From: Burkholderia sp. 9120
GTDB lineage: Bacteria; Pseudomonadota; Gammaproteobacteria; Burkholderiales; Burkholderiaceae
NCBI RefSeq assembly: GCF_000745015.1
Contig: NZ_JQNA01000002.1
Span: forward strand, 6,138,001 to 6,202,000
Length of the DNA stretch: 64,000 nt
Direction: 5' to 3'
The translations under genes and the position numbers were made by a program. The notes beneath the pieces are model-generated. The model was not told the DNA's origin, did no database searches, and worked only from the letters and a program-made list of their open reading frames with translations. Of this stretch, positions 47,237 through 56,887 are shown piece after piece (the first letter of the stretch is position 1; every line of letters begins with the position of its first letter).

Positions 47237-47264
47237 ATGCTTGTCTACGAAACGAGACAAGCAT
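47237..47264. promoter_or_regulatory. Perfect inverted repeat, probable activator site
   Basis: ATGCTTGTCT, eight spacer bases, then AGACAAGCAT: a perfect 10-bp inverted repeat. It lies 32 bp before the sigma-54 activator gene and about 170 bp upstream of the sigma-54 promoter on the other strand, which is a normal distance for an enhancer-type binding site. Confidence 0.75.
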
Positions 47265-47295
47265 AATTAGAACGATAGCCGGAGACAGCGACAAC

Positions 47296-48771
47296 ATGAT
47301 GAACGACTGGGCGGGCCTTCCTGCCACGTACGGCGACGTACTTCGCCGGGCGATGGACTCGCTTTTCCGCACCTTCGAAAATTTCAGCGAAGGCACGTTC
47401 ATCGTCGACGCCGAGGCGCGCGTCGTCTGGATCAACAAGCGCTACGCGGCGCGGTTCGGTTTCTCGGACCCGCAGCAGGCGATTGGCCGCGATTGCGAAG
47501 CGGTGATTCCCAATAGCCTGATGCGCGAGGTCGTGAAGACCGGCAAACCGATTCTGCTCGATATTCTGGAAACGGACCGCGAGCCGCTCGTCGTCACGCG
47601 TTTACCGCTCAAGGACGACGCCGGGAACACGGTCGGCGCCGTGGGTTTTGCGCTGTTCGACGAGTTGAAGGCGCTGACGCCGCTCTTTTCTCACTACTCG
47701 CGCGTGCAGCAGGAATTGATCGCGACGCGTCAATCGCTGGCGCAGGCGCGGCGCGCCAAATATACGTTCGGCAGTTTTGTCGGCACCAGCGCGGCCAGTC
47801 TCGAGGTGAAACGCCAGGCGCGTCGCGCGGCGCAACTCGAGTCGCCGGTGCTGTTGCTCGGTGAAACCGGCACCGGCAAGGAGTTGCTCGCGCATGCCAT
47901 TCATGGCGGCTCGGCGCGCGCGAATCAGCCGCTCGTCACGGTCAACGTCGCGGCGATTCCCGATACCTTGCTCGAGGTCGAGTTCTTCGGCGCCGCGCCG
48001 GGCGCGTACACCGGCGCGGACCGTAAAGGGCGGGTCGGCAAGTTCGAACTGGCGAACGGCGGCACGCTGTTTCTCGATGAAATCGGCGATATGCCGTTGC
48101 CCTTGCAGGGCAAGCTGCTTCGCGTGTTGCAGGACAAGGAGTTCGAACCGCTGGGCTCGAACCGGATTGTTCGCGCCGACGTGCGGATCATCGCCGCGAC
48201 GTCGGCCGACTTGCCCGCCCAGGTCGCGGCGGGACGCTTTCGCGCCGACCTGTTCTACCGGCTGAACGTGCTGACGATCCAGGCGCCGCCGTTGCGCGAA
48301 CGCGCGTCCGACATCGAAGCGTTGGCCTACGCGATGCTCGAGGATCTGTCGACGCAAGCGCGCGGCAGCAATCACTTCGAATTGCAGGACGACGCGTTGC
48401 GGCTGCTGTGTTCCTATGGATGGCCGGGCAATGTGCGCGAGTTGCGCAATACGCTGGAGCGGGCCGTGATGCTGTCCGATAGCGAGCGGATCGATGCGCG
48501 GGCGCTCGCGCCGTTGATCGGCATGGCGCACGGCGTCGGGGTGGGCGTGGGCACGGCCGTCGGCGCGGCTTCAGCCACTCACGCGTCAGGGACGCCAGCC
48601 GGTGTCCCTGAACCCGCGTCATGGAGCGACGCGATGGCGGCGTTCGAGAAGCGCTTTCTGAGCGATGCGTTGCGTGCCAACGGTGGGCGCGTGATCGACA
48701 CGGCCGCGCAAATCGGCATGGGCCGCGCCACGCTCTACAAGAAGATCGCGGCGTACGGTATCGACGCGTAA
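47296..48771 (+). CDS. Sigma-54-dependent activator with PAS domain
   Basis: A 491-residue regulator. An N-terminal PAS domain (TFIVDAEARVVWINKRYAARFGF, residues about 35-60) is followed by an AAA+ domain: Walker A GETGTGKE, the GAYTGA loop (variant of GAFTGA), GGTLFLDEIGDMP, and RADLFYRLNVLTI. A Fis-type HTH ends the protein (VIDTAAQIGMGRATLYKKI). ATG 47296 follows GGAGAC. Its likely target is the divergent GntP-type gene via 47054-47068 and 47237-47264. Confidence 0.9.
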   Translation: MMNDWAGLPATYGDVLRRAMDSLFRTFENFSEGTFIVDAEARVVWINKRYAARFGFSDPQQAIGRDCEAVIPNSLMREVVKTGKPILLDILETDREPLVVTRLPLKDDAGNTVGAVGFALFDELKALTPLFSHYSRVQQELIATRQSLAQARRAKYTFGSFVGTSAASLEVKRQARRAAQLESPVLLLGETGTGKELLAHAIHGGSARANQPLVTVNVAAIPDTLLEVEFFGAAPGAYTGADRKGRVGKFELANGGTLFLDEIGDMPLPLQGKLLRVLQDKEFEPLGSNRIVRADVRIIAATSADLPAQVAAGRFRADLFYRLNVLTIQAPPLRERASDIEALAYAMLEDLSTQARGSNHFELQDDALRLLCSYGWPGNVRELRNTLERAVMLSDSERIDARALAPLIGMAHGVGVGVGTAVGAASATHASGTPAGVPEPASWSDAMAAFEKRFLSDALRANGGRVIDTAAQIGMGRATLYKKIAAYGIDA

Positions 48772-48858
48772 CGAAACCCGCTCATATCGGGCGACGCAGC
48801 GTAATAGTCGCGTGGCACAATCGCGTGATCGAAAAACAAGACGTGATCGGGGTTTCAA

Positions 48859-49119
48859 ATGAAACGCAGTCTCTCCTTCTTTGCGCGCCGGGCCTGCGCC
48901 ATCGCGGCAGTCGGCGCCGTCGCCGTGTTGAGCGGTTGCAGCAGCAGCGCGCCGCTGTTCTTGCCGGACGGCCGCGCCACTACGCTGGTTCAATGTCCGG
49001 CCGGCTCCGACTCTTGCGCGCAGCAAGCCAACGCAAGCTGCGGCGGCGCGTTCGACGTGGTGCGCCAGTCCAGCGACAACGGCACGCTTAGCCTGATCTA
49101 CGCCTGCCGCCCCAAATGA
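48859..49119 (+). CDS. Small lipoprotein
   Basis: An 86-residue protein with a signal peptide and lipobox LSGC (cysteine near residue 27). The mature part has four more cysteines (VQCPAGSDSCAQQANASCGG, YACRPK), which could form two disulfides. No enzyme family recognised; similar short lipoproteins occur across Burkholderia. Confidence 0.7.
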   Translation: MKRSLSFFARRACAIAAVGAVAVLSGCSSSAPLFLPDGRATTLVQCPAGSDSCAQQANASCGGAFDVVRQSSDNGTLSLIYACRPK

Positions 49120-49661
49120 CGTAGCGCCAGCGCAAAGCTGGCGCGGTCCGATCGATCCGTTGCCCGGATGCTCCGTTTGCCGACGTTCCACGAAGGCGGA
49201 GCCTCTGTCTCACAGCTTTCATTTTCGCTCGTCACACTCAACCGGCCGGGGAGTCAATTTCTCGGCATCTCGGCACCTCTGCATTAAATGCATGGTGGTC
49301 GGTAATGTTCAATCCGCGACAGGTAATCGTTTCTGCGGTCAATAATCATACGAAAACGTTAAACGCCATTTTTTCTGATTATTTTTCTTTCCACTATCGT
49401 CGTGTAATTGCAAACACCTATTTTCTCGTCTATGAACCGAGTCGGTGCGGCACCTAACGGAACGCGAAGTTTGTCGGCAGTACGCTTTTCCGTGCGCTTT
49501 GTTATTAACGCGCTACGCAGATTTTGCTGTTTTTTCTAATCACGCCGGAGTGAGTACAGAATAATTTTCCGTCAGGGTTAAGGTGGTAAGACATCAGCGG
49601 CACGCTTTATGCTTTGATGGTTGCTTCGAAATGAGTTCAATGAGTATTCCGGGGAAAAGCA
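49120..49661. other. AT-richer intergenic region
   Basis: About 540 bp between the lipoprotein and the small protein at 49662. A 61-codon frame at 49160 lacks support. The centre (49330-49420) is markedly AT-rich. No promoter could be assigned with confidence. Confidence 0.5.
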
Positions 49662-49865
49662 ATGGATCATCACCAACTCGAAAAAGATATTGAGCATCTT
49701 GAGCACGTCATCTCACACATCTCCGCCGAAGACCGCATTCCGCTGTCCTACTGGCGTGGCCGCATCGATTCGGTGTCCGGCGCGGTGCGCATGCCCGCCC
49801 AGGCCAGCCGCGTCAAACGTCTCAATGCCGTGCTCTCGGAGCTCGAGCAGCGGCAAAAAGTCTGA
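49662..49865 (+). CDS. Small conserved hypothetical protein
   Basis: A 67-residue helical protein, MDHHQLEKDIEHLEHVISHI, ending LSELEQRQKV. GGGGAA lies about six bases before the ATG. The heptad-like leucine/isoleucine spacing suggests a coiled coil. Unknown function. Confidence 0.6.
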   Translation: MDHHQLEKDIEHLEHVISHISAEDRIPLSYWRGRIDSVSGAVRMPAQASRVKRLNAVLSELEQRQKV

Positions 49866-50100
49866 CGCGTCACCACAGTGGACGAACGGTGTGTCACCCC
49901 CAAATCGGGTAACGTTTTCTGAAAAACGCGGTAACGGTCATTATTTCCGAATCAGTCGACGCGTTATCTTTTACCCGACTTGCGTCATGTCCGGCGTTAC
50001 GATTGCACGGGTTTTCCTGTGTCGATCGTCGACGGTCGGACGACGCACGGGCGGGTGAAACATAAATGGGCGAATGCGTCCCCACTGATTCAGGATAAAC

Positions 50101-51300
50101 ATGCAACCAGCAGGACTTTCAGCGACGCGACTGACGGCGCTGACGAATGCCATGCAAGGCTACGTGGAACGCGGCGAAGTGGCGGGCGTCGTGTCGATGG
50201 TTTGGCGGCGTGGTGAAATCGGTTATTTCGAGCCATTGGGCTGGCGCGATGAAGCCGCGCAATTGCCAATGGAACGCGACACGTTATTTCGCATTGCGTC
50301 GATGACCAAGCCGGTCACAAGCGCCGCGATTCTGATGCTGATCGAAGAAGACCGCCTCGCGCTGGACACACCGATCTCGCTGTGGCTGCCCGAACTCGGC
50401 GCACCGCGCGTATTGCGCGATCTCGCCGGCCCGCTCGACGAAACCGATCCGGCCAAGGCGCCGCTCACCGTGCTCGATCTGTTGACGCATCGCGCCGGCT
50501 TCGCCTATCACTTCACCGCGACCGGGCCGCTGGCGGAAGCTTATGCAGCTGCGTTCAACGGCTTCGAAGCGCACGGCGACGCCAGCGCGTGGCTGACCCG
50601 CATCGCGGCCTTGCCGTTGATGTTCCAGCCGGGCTCGCGCTGGCACTACGGCATCGCGACGGATGTCCTCGGCGTGCTGATCGAGCGTGTGAGCGGCATG
50701 TCGCTCGGCGAGTTCTTTCGCACGCGGATTTTCGAGCCGCTCGGCATGCGCGACACCGCGTTCTGGGTGCCCGACTCGCAGCTCGCCCGACTGGCGACCG
50801 CCTATAGCGTCGAGCCGGGCACGCGGCAGCGCGTGGTCGAAGATCATCCGTCGGCAAGCCGTTGGGCGAATCCTGGACGTTTCCAGAGCGGTGGCGGCGG
50901 TCTCGTGTCGACGGCCGCCGATTATCTGCAGTTCGCGCAACTACTGCTCGGCCGCGGACGAGTCGGCGCGACGCGCTTGCTGTCGCATCGCTCGGTCGAT
51001 CTGATGCGCTCGAACTTTCTCACGCGCGACCAGCGCCGCGTGCCCGCGTTCGGCCATGTGTTGTGGGCGGGGCAGGGGTTCGGGCTGGGCTTGTCGATCG
51101 TCGACGATCCGGCGCAGCAATTGCCGCTCGGCTATCGCTCGCTCGGCTCGTTCGGCTGGCCGGGCGCGTATGGCACGAGCTGGTTTGCCGATCCCGTGGA
51201 AGACCTGATCGGCCTGATGCTGATTCAGCGGCGCGGGATCGAACCGTTCCCAATGGCACTCGACTTCGAACGCCGCGTGTACGATGCGATTGACGATTGA
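50101..51300 (+). CDS. Serine hydrolase of the beta-lactamase/EstB family
   Basis: A 399-residue protein with the class C-type fold. S67-x-x-K70 is in RIASMTKPVTS, and HYGIATDVLG fits the YxN/Y loop region seen in EstB-type esterases. DLLTHRAGF and GGGGLVSTAADYLQFA are additional markers. No signal peptide, so probably cytoplasmic. It likely hydrolyses esters; beta-lactamase activity is not expected from the family as a whole. A monocistronic gene with AT-rich upstream DNA. Confidence 0.82.
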   Translation: MQPAGLSATRLTALTNAMQGYVERGEVAGVVSMVWRRGEIGYFEPLGWRDEAAQLPMERDTLFRIASMTKPVTSAAILMLIEEDRLALDTPISLWLPELGAPRVLRDLAGPLDETDPAKAPLTVLDLLTHRAGFAYHFTATGPLAEAYAAAFNGFEAHGDASAWLTRIAALPLMFQPGSRWHYGIATDVLGVLIERVSGMSLGEFFRTRIFEPLGMRDTAFWVPDSQLARLATAYSVEPGTRQRVVEDHPSASRWANPGRFQSGGGGLVSTAADYLQFAQLLLGRGRVGATRLLSHRSVDLMRSNFLTRDQRRVPAFGHVLWAGQGFGLGLSIVDDPAQQLPLGYRSLGSFGWPGAYGTSWFADPVEDLIGLMLIQRRGIEPFPMALDFERRVYDAIDD

Positions 51301-51461
51301 ATACGGCGGGTGCGCTCGCCAAGCCGTCAGCCCGGAAGCCTCCCTGAGCGGCCTCCCTAAGCGGGCCTCCCTATCCGGCACTTTATTCGTCTGATAGTGT
51401 CCCCGAGGGGACTTCCTCAGGGGCGTCCTGCAGTTCGTCCACCCGAAACGGAGCATCCGCC

Positions 51462-51752
51462 ATGGCCACGTACAAGCAGTTGACTGCCCAGCTCGAAAAA
51501 CTCCACAAGGAAGTTGCCGTGGCCCGCGAGAAGGAAATTGCGCAGGCCATCGTCGACATCAAGCAGCAAATCGCCGACTACGATCTGACCGCCGAAGAGC
51601 TCGGTTTTTCGAGCAAGCGTGTGCCGGGACGTAAAACGACATCGGTCGCCAAATATCGCAACCCGAAAACCGGCGAGACCTGGAGTGGCCGTGGCCGTTC
51701 TCCGGGCTGGCTGGCGGGCAAGAATCGCGAGCGCTTTCTGATCGAAAGCTGA
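51462..51752 (+). CDS. H-NS-family nucleoid protein (short, BpH/Hvr type)
   Basis: A 96-residue protein. The N-terminal half is a coiled coil (YKQLTAQLEKLHKEVAVAREKEI). The C-terminus holds the H-NS DNA-binding core KYRNPKTGETWSGRGRSPGWL, with GRGRSPGW as the minor-groove hook. ATG 51462 follows ACGGAG. Such proteins bind AT-rich or horizontally acquired DNA and could act on the island described here. Confidence 0.88.
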   Translation: MATYKQLTAQLEKLHKEVAVAREKEIAQAIVDIKQQIADYDLTAEELGFSSKRVPGRKTTSVAKYRNPKTGETWSGRGRSPGWLAGKNRERFLIES

Positions 51753-51839
51753 CGCCTGGCGTGCCGTGGCGCGTGCAGGGACAGCGCATCGCGCTGTCTG
51801 AAGTGATGTCGCGCGCGGTTTTTTCCGCACCGCTGGGCC

Positions 51840-51862
51840 GGTCCCGAAAACACTCACCTTTG
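51840..51862 (+). repeat. Direct repeat copy 1
   Basis: Identical over 23 bases to 52168-52190, including CCCGAAAACACTCACC. The copies are 328 bp apart. Possibly a small dispersed repeat or a binding site. Confidence 0.8.
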
Positions 51863-52167
51863 ACCTCGACCCGCACCGCGGACCCCGGCATTTTCCGCAT
51901 GATGCATGTCGAGTTGCGTTGTTTCGGTGGGCCTGGTTTTGTCGGTTGGCGCACCTTCCAACCTGCTTGCGGCCACGCTCCCGAACTTGCCGCCAATCCT
52001 GTCGAAACCCACGCCAGCCTTGGCTGACGGGCGTTACCAGGCGATCCGAAGAATCGGTTTCCGCCGGGTTCAGCGCGGTTCGTCTCTCTTTTCAGCTTCG
52101 TGTTGCCAGTGCGTGAGCGTCGTCTCGCGCGATCACCTTTCACGGTGATTCGGGCTTCACCGTCGCA

Positions 52168-52190
52168 GGTCCCGAAAACACTCACCTTTG
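52168..52190 (+). repeat. Direct repeat copy 2
   Basis: Second copy of the 23-bp repeat described at 51840-51862, located about 150 bp before fae. Confidence 0.8.
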
Positions 52191-52338
52191 CGTTCGCCTC
52201 CGGCTGCCGCCCTTCATCGTGCTCCGCACAAACCCGGAGTTGAGTTCGCCTCATACCCCGCATCAAAACTCATCGTTACAGGGGCGAGGTTGCCGAACAG
52301 CACAATCGGTCATCTCTTTACCCCCCAACGGAATGACC

Positions 52339-52863
52339 ATGAGCGTATCGACGGACACACAACTCTTTATCGGCGAAGGATTCGAGGGCCCGGGCGTCAA
52401 CCTCGCTCACATCAACGTGCTGGTCGGCCCGCGCAACGGTCCGGCAGGACAGGCCTTCGCCACCGCATTGGCGACGCCTTCGGCGGGCCACGCGCCGTTC
52501 GTCGTGATCGTGCGTCCGGGCGTGCCGACCAAACCTCTGACGCTGTATGTGAACAAGGCGCAGATCGGCAGCGACTTCCACGGCAACGCGACATGGGGTG
52601 CTTCGCAAGCGGGCATCGCGAAGGCGGTTGCCGAGTCGCTGGAAAACGGCACGCTGCCGCCCGAAGCGGAAAACGATTGGGTGGTGGTGTCGGCGAACTG
52701 GGTCAACCCGAGCACCGACGATCTCGACGCCGTTTTCGAGAACAACTACCGCGCGTGCAAGAACGCAATCCTCGCCGCGATGAAGGGCCTGCCGCATCGC
52801 GATGAAGTTTTCGCCGCGGCGCGCGAAGTGTCGAATCCGCTTTACACGCCCAAACAACGTTGA
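52339..52863 (+). CDS. fae: Formaldehyde-activating enzyme (Fae)
   Basis: A 174-residue protein that matches Fae: FIGEGFEGPGVNLAHINVLVG, RNGPAGQAFATAL, KPLTLYVNKAQI, WGASQAGIAKAV, and NPLYTPKQR at the end. The conserved His in NLAHIN is present. Fae condenses formaldehyde with tetrahydromethanopterin. ATG 52339 is used; ATG 52333 is two codons upstream. No H4MPT pathway genes are seen in this window. The next genes are a reductase and an aldehyde dehydrogenase. Confidence 0.9.
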   Translation: MSVSTDTQLFIGEGFEGPGVNLAHINVLVGPRNGPAGQAFATALATPSAGHAPFVVIVRPGVPTKPLTLYVNKAQIGSDFHGNATWGASQAGIAKAVAESLENGTLPPEAENDWVVVSANWVNPSTDDLDAVFENNYRACKNAILAAMKGLPHRDEVFAAAREVSNPLYTPKQR

Positions 52864-52913
52864 TCGTGTGGCGCGCCTCGTAGCGCAGCCTCGTACGACA
52901 GGAGACAAGCATC

Positions 52914-53951
52914 ATGGAATACATTCGCCTCGGCCATTCCGGCCTCAAGGTTTCGCGCTTGTGCCTCGGCACGATGAACATGGGCACGCCGCAATGGAAG
53001 CCCTGGATTTTCGACGAAGCGCAAAGCGAGCCGATCGTTCGTCACGCGCTCGAAGCGGGCGTGAACTTCATCGACCTGGCAGATTTCTATTCGACCGGCG
53101 TCGGCGAAGAAGTGGTGGGCCGCATTCTGAAACGGATCGCGCGTCGCGAGGAAATCGTCGTGACGACCAAAGTCGGCTATGACATGGGCGTGTATCAGAA
53201 CGCCGGCGGCCATTCGCGCAAGCACATCATGGACGGCATCGACGGTTCATTGACACGCCTCGGCATGGACTACGTCGATCTCTACATGCTGCATTTCTTC
53301 GACGTCAACACGCCGGTCGAGGAAAGCATGAGCGCGATGAACGATATCGTGCGCGCCGGCAAGGCTCGCTATATCGGCGTGTCGACCATGTACACGTGGC
53401 AGTTCGCGAAGATCATGCAGGTCTGCGAGCGCAACGGCTGGCACAAGCCGATCAACATGCAATTGCAGTTGAATCTGGCGTATCGCGAGGAAGAGCGCGA
53501 AATGATTCCGTATTGCCAGGATCAGGGCGTCGGCGTGTCGGTGTTCAGTCCGCTGGCGCGCGGGCTGCTGACCTGCGATCCGAACTCGACACGCAATCAG
53601 ACCGACTTCTTCACCGCGCAGATGTATGGCGACGACGCTTCGCGCGAGATCGCCGCATCGGTGGCGCGGGTGGCCGCACGGCGTGGCGTGTCCGCCGCGC
53701 AAATCGCGCAGGCGTGGGTGCTGAATCATCACGGCGTCGCGAGCATGCTGGTCGGCGCGGATACGCCGGCGCAGTTCGATAGCGCCGTGGCCGCACTCGG
53801 CACCACGCTCTCGGCGGATGAGCTGTTCGAACTCGAACGCAATTACACGCCGTGCGACCTGATCAACGATTACACCTCGGGACGGCGTATCGCGCGTGAG
53901 CCTCGGCTCGCGCAAGGTACGTTCGTCGAGAATCTGGAGAAGGCGGCATGA
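52914..53951 (+). CDS. Aldo/keto reductase
   Basis: A 345-residue AKR with (beta/alpha)8-type motifs: KVSRLCLGTMNMG, FIDLADFYSTGVGEEVVG (Asp and Tyr of the tetrad), VVTTKVGYD (Lys) and DLYMLHFFD (His), plus cofactor-end motif TSGRRIARE. NADPH-dependent reduction or oxidation of an aldehyde or sugar is likely. Overlaps the next gene by four bases, so the two are coupled. Confidence 0.88.
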   Translation: MEYIRLGHSGLKVSRLCLGTMNMGTPQWKPWIFDEAQSEPIVRHALEAGVNFIDLADFYSTGVGEEVVGRILKRIARREEIVVTTKVGYDMGVYQNAGGHSRKHIMDGIDGSLTRLGMDYVDLYMLHFFDVNTPVEESMSAMNDIVRAGKARYIGVSTMYTWQFAKIMQVCERNGWHKPINMQLQLNLAYREEEREMIPYCQDQGVGVSVFSPLARGLLTCDPNSTRNQTDFFTAQMYGDDASREIAASVARVAARRGVSAAQIAQAWVLNHHGVASMLVGADTPAQFDSAVAALGTTLSADELFELERNYTPCDLINDYTSGRRIAREPRLAQGTFVENLEKAA

Positions 53952-55387
53952 ACGAATTTCTGCGCACGGCGCATTACATTGGCGGCGAGTGGTACGAGAG
54001 TACCAGCACCTATGCCGTGCTGAATCCCGCGACCGGCGAGGTCGTCGCTCAGGTCGCGAAAGGCGGTGCGGAAGAAGCTGCGCAGGCGATTGCCGCGGCC
54101 GAGCGTGCGTTTCCCGCGTGGCGTGCATTGACCGCCAAAGAGCGCAGCGCGCGCGTCAAAAGCTGGGGCGAGTTGATGCTCAAAAATCGCGACGCGCTCG
54201 CCGAACTGCTGACGCTCGAGCAGGGCAAACCGCTCGCCGAAGCGCGCGGTGAAGTCGGCTACGCGGCCAGCTTCTTCGAATGGTTCGCGGAAGAAGCCAA
54301 GCGCGCCTATGGCGACGTGATCCCGAGTCCCAATCCGAACGCGAAGATCATCGTCACGCGCGAACCGGTGGGCGTGGTCGCGGCCATCACGCCGTGGAAT
54401 TTCCCGCTTGCGATGATTACGCGCAAGGCAGGTCCCGCACTGGCGGCCGGTTGCACGATGGTGCTCAAGCCGTCGGAGGAAACGCCGTTGTCCGCGTTGG
54501 CGCTCGCGGTGCTGGCGCAGAAAGCCGGCATTCCGCCGGGCGTGTTCAACGTCGTTTCCGGCGACGCGGTGGCGATCGGTGGCGCGCTCACCGAATCCGA
54601 CGTGGTGCGCAAGCTCTCATTCACCGGCTCGACGCGCGTCGGCAAACTGCTCGCGAAGCAGTCGGCGGATACGCTGAAGAAGCTGTCGCTCGAACTCGGC
54701 GGCAACGCGCCGTTCATCGTATTCGACGACGCCGATCTCGACGCCGCCGTGCAAGGCGCGATGGCGTCGAAATTCCGTAACACCGGGCAGACCTGCGTGT
54801 GCGTGAATCGCTTCTACGTGCAGGACGGCATTTACGACGCGTTCACGCAGGCGCTGACGAACGCGGTGCGCAAGATGCGCGTCGGGAACGCGTTGCAAGG
54901 CGAGGTCGAACAAGGTCCGCTGATCAATCAGGCGGCGTTGAGGAAGGTCGAAACGCACGTCGCCGATGCGTTGCAAAAGGGCGCGAAGATTTTGACCGGC
55001 GGCAAACCGCATGCGCTCGGCGGCACGTTCTACGAGCCGACCGTTCTCGCCGACGCCTCCAGCGCGATGCTGATCGCCGCCGAAGAAACCTTCGGTCCGG
55101 TAGCGGCGTGCTTCCGCTTCAAGACTGAAGAAGAAGCCATCCACGCGGCCAACGACACACCGTTCGGCCTGTCGGCGTATTTCTATACGCGCGACCTGGC
55201 GCGGGCGTGGCGCGTCGGCGAAGCGCTGGAAAGCGGCATGGTCGGCATCAACGAGGGGATTCTGTCGACGGAAGTCGCGCCGTTCGGTGGCGTCAAACAA
55301 TCGGGCCTCGGCCGCGAAGGTTCGAAGTACGGGCTCGAGGAATACACCGAGCTGAAATACATGATGATGGGCGGCCTAGGGCGCTGA
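53948..55387 (+). CDS. Aldehyde dehydrogenase (succinate-semialdehyde type)
   Basis: A 479-residue ALDH. The conserved PWNFPLAMITRKAGPALAAG, LELGGNAPFIVFDDADLD and the catalytic cysteine in NTGQTCVCVNRF are present. It is similar to GabD-type enzymes (MLKNRDALAELLTLEQGKPLAEA, FFEWFAEEAKR). ATG 53948 overlaps the AKR stop. Substrate may be a semialdehyde made by the reductase partner. Confidence 0.9.
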   Translation: MNEFLRTAHYIGGEWYESTSTYAVLNPATGEVVAQVAKGGAEEAAQAIAAAERAFPAWRALTAKERSARVKSWGELMLKNRDALAELLTLEQGKPLAEARGEVGYAASFFEWFAEEAKRAYGDVIPSPNPNAKIIVTREPVGVVAAITPWNFPLAMITRKAGPALAAGCTMVLKPSEETPLSALALAVLAQKAGIPPGVFNVVSGDAVAIGGALTESDVVRKLSFTGSTRVGKLLAKQSADTLKKLSLELGGNAPFIVFDDADLDAAVQGAMASKFRNTGQTCVCVNRFYVQDGIYDAFTQALTNAVRKMRVGNALQGEVEQGPLINQAALRKVETHVADALQKGAKILTGGKPHALGGTFYEPTVLADASSAMLIAAEETFGPVAACFRFKTEEEAIHAANDTPFGLSAYFYTRDLARAWRVGEALESGMVGINEGILSTEVAPFGGVKQSGLGREGSKYGLEEYTELKYMMMGGLGR

Positions 55388-55482
55388 GCGGCAAATCTGC
55401 GCGTCTCGCCACGCGCCTGCCGGAAAAATGTCGCGGAAAACACGCGGCGTGACCGGTCATTCATAAACACGAAGGAGACAGC

Positions 55483-56865
55483 GTGAGCAATCAGGATATC
55501 CAGACGGCCACTCTCGGCCTTGCCCCTACCTTGCCGGCCGCGCCGACCCCCGCGCGCGGCCCCATTTCGCTCGACGACGTTCCGCTGAACGCCTTTCACG
55601 TCAAGATCGCCGGTTTGACGTTCGGCGCGCATTTCACGGAAGGATTCGCGCTCGGCACGATCGGCTACGCGCTGGCCGCGATGAATCGCCAGATGCCGCT
55701 CGACGCGTTCTGGATGGGCATGATCGGTAGCTCCGCGCTGATGGGGATTTTCTTCGGCAGCCTGGTATTCGGCTGGTTGTCGGACCGGCTCGGGCGCCAG
55801 AAAATTTTCCTGCTGAGTTTCCTGATCATCACCGCGGCCGCGTTTGCACAGTTCTACGTGCGCTCGCCGGCCGAATTGTGTTTGCTGCGCGTGCTGATCG
55901 GCTTCGGCATGGGCGGCGATTTCGCGGTGGGGCATGCGATTCTCGCGGAATTCTCGCCGCGCAAACATCGGGGCACCTTGCTCGGCTCATTCAGTGTGGT
56001 GTGGACGATCGGCTATGTGGTGGCGAACGTGCTCGGCATGCATTACGCCGACGCATCGCCCGATGCCTGGCGGTGGTTGCTTGCCTCCGCGGGGGTTCCC
56101 GCGCTGATCGTGCTGGTGTTGCGCTTGGGCACGCCTGAATCGCCGCGCTGGTTGCATGGCAAAGGCCGCGTCGCGGAAGCCCGCGCGGTGCTGCTCAAGC
56201 ATTTCGGCGCCCACGTCACGCTCGACGGCGGCCACGACGAACACGGTCAGACGACTGGCGGCTTCGCGCGTCTGTTCAGAAAAGACCTGATTCGCCGGAC
56301 GATTTTCAATTGCGCGTTTTTTGTGTGCCTCGTCATTCCATATTTCGCGATCTATACATTCCTGCCGACCATCCTGAAAGCGATCCATTTGAACAACGAC
56401 TCGAGCGCGGATTTTCTGCTGAACGGATTTCTCGTGCTCGGTGCGCTGATCGGTATCTGGCTGACGATCAAATTGCCGCGCCGGGTGTTCCTGATTGGAT
56501 CGTTCGCGGTGACGTGTTTGTCGCTGATCGCGCTGAGCGTGCTGCCGGAGTCGGCGACGATGGGCATGATCGTCGCGTTCGCGATCTTTACGCTGACGAT
56601 GTCGGCGTTCTCCAATCTCGTCGGTGTGTTTCCACCGGAATGCTTTCCCACCGAGGTGCGCGCCTGCGGCGTGGGCCTCGCGATCGCTTGCAGCCGGCTG
56701 GGGTCGGCAGTCGGCACATTTTTGCTGCCGCTGGGCATCGTCCACCTGGGTTTTCACGCGACGATGACCGTGTTGGCGACGGTCCTGCTGATCGGCATGG
56801 TGGTGTCGATCGCGTGGGCGCCTGAGACGAAACATCTCACGCTGAACGAAGCTAGCGGCGCTTAA
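55483..56865 (+). CDS. MFS transporter (sugar/organic acid type)
   Basis: A 460-residue 12-helix transporter. GTG 55483 is the start (GAAGGAGA before it). Loops hold GWLSDRLGRQK and PESPRWLHGKGR, with GFGMGGDFAVGHAILAEF in helix 4, as in the sugar porter/acid symporter families. It follows the AKR-ALDH pair by 95 bp and probably imports their substrate. A terminator follows. Confidence 0.87.
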   Translation: MSNQDIQTATLGLAPTLPAAPTPARGPISLDDVPLNAFHVKIAGLTFGAHFTEGFALGTIGYALAAMNRQMPLDAFWMGMIGSSALMGIFFGSLVFGWLSDRLGRQKIFLLSFLIITAAAFAQFYVRSPAELCLLRVLIGFGMGGDFAVGHAILAEFSPRKHRGTLLGSFSVVWTIGYVVANVLGMHYADASPDAWRWLLASAGVPALIVLVLRLGTPESPRWLHGKGRVAEARAVLLKHFGAHVTLDGGHDEHGQTTGGFARLFRKDLIRRTIFNCAFFVCLVIPYFAIYTFLPTILKAIHLNNDSSADFLLNGFLVLGALIGIWLTIKLPRRVFLIGSFAVTCLSLIALSVLPESATMGMIVAFAIFTLTMSAFSNLVGVFPPECFPTEVRACGVGLAIACSRLGSAVGTFLLPLGIVHLGFHATMTVLATVLLIGMVVSIAWAPETKHLTLNEASGA

Positions 56866-56887
56866 CTCGCAGCAACGCTGAAAAAAA

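Larger units (their letters stand above)
51753..52332. other. Intergenic region with a 23-bp direct repeat
   Basis: 580 bp. Two copies of a 23-bp direct repeat are at 51840-51862 and 52168-52190 (core CCCGAAAACACTCACCTTT). The open frames on both strands look like shadows of these repeats. Confidence 0.5.
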
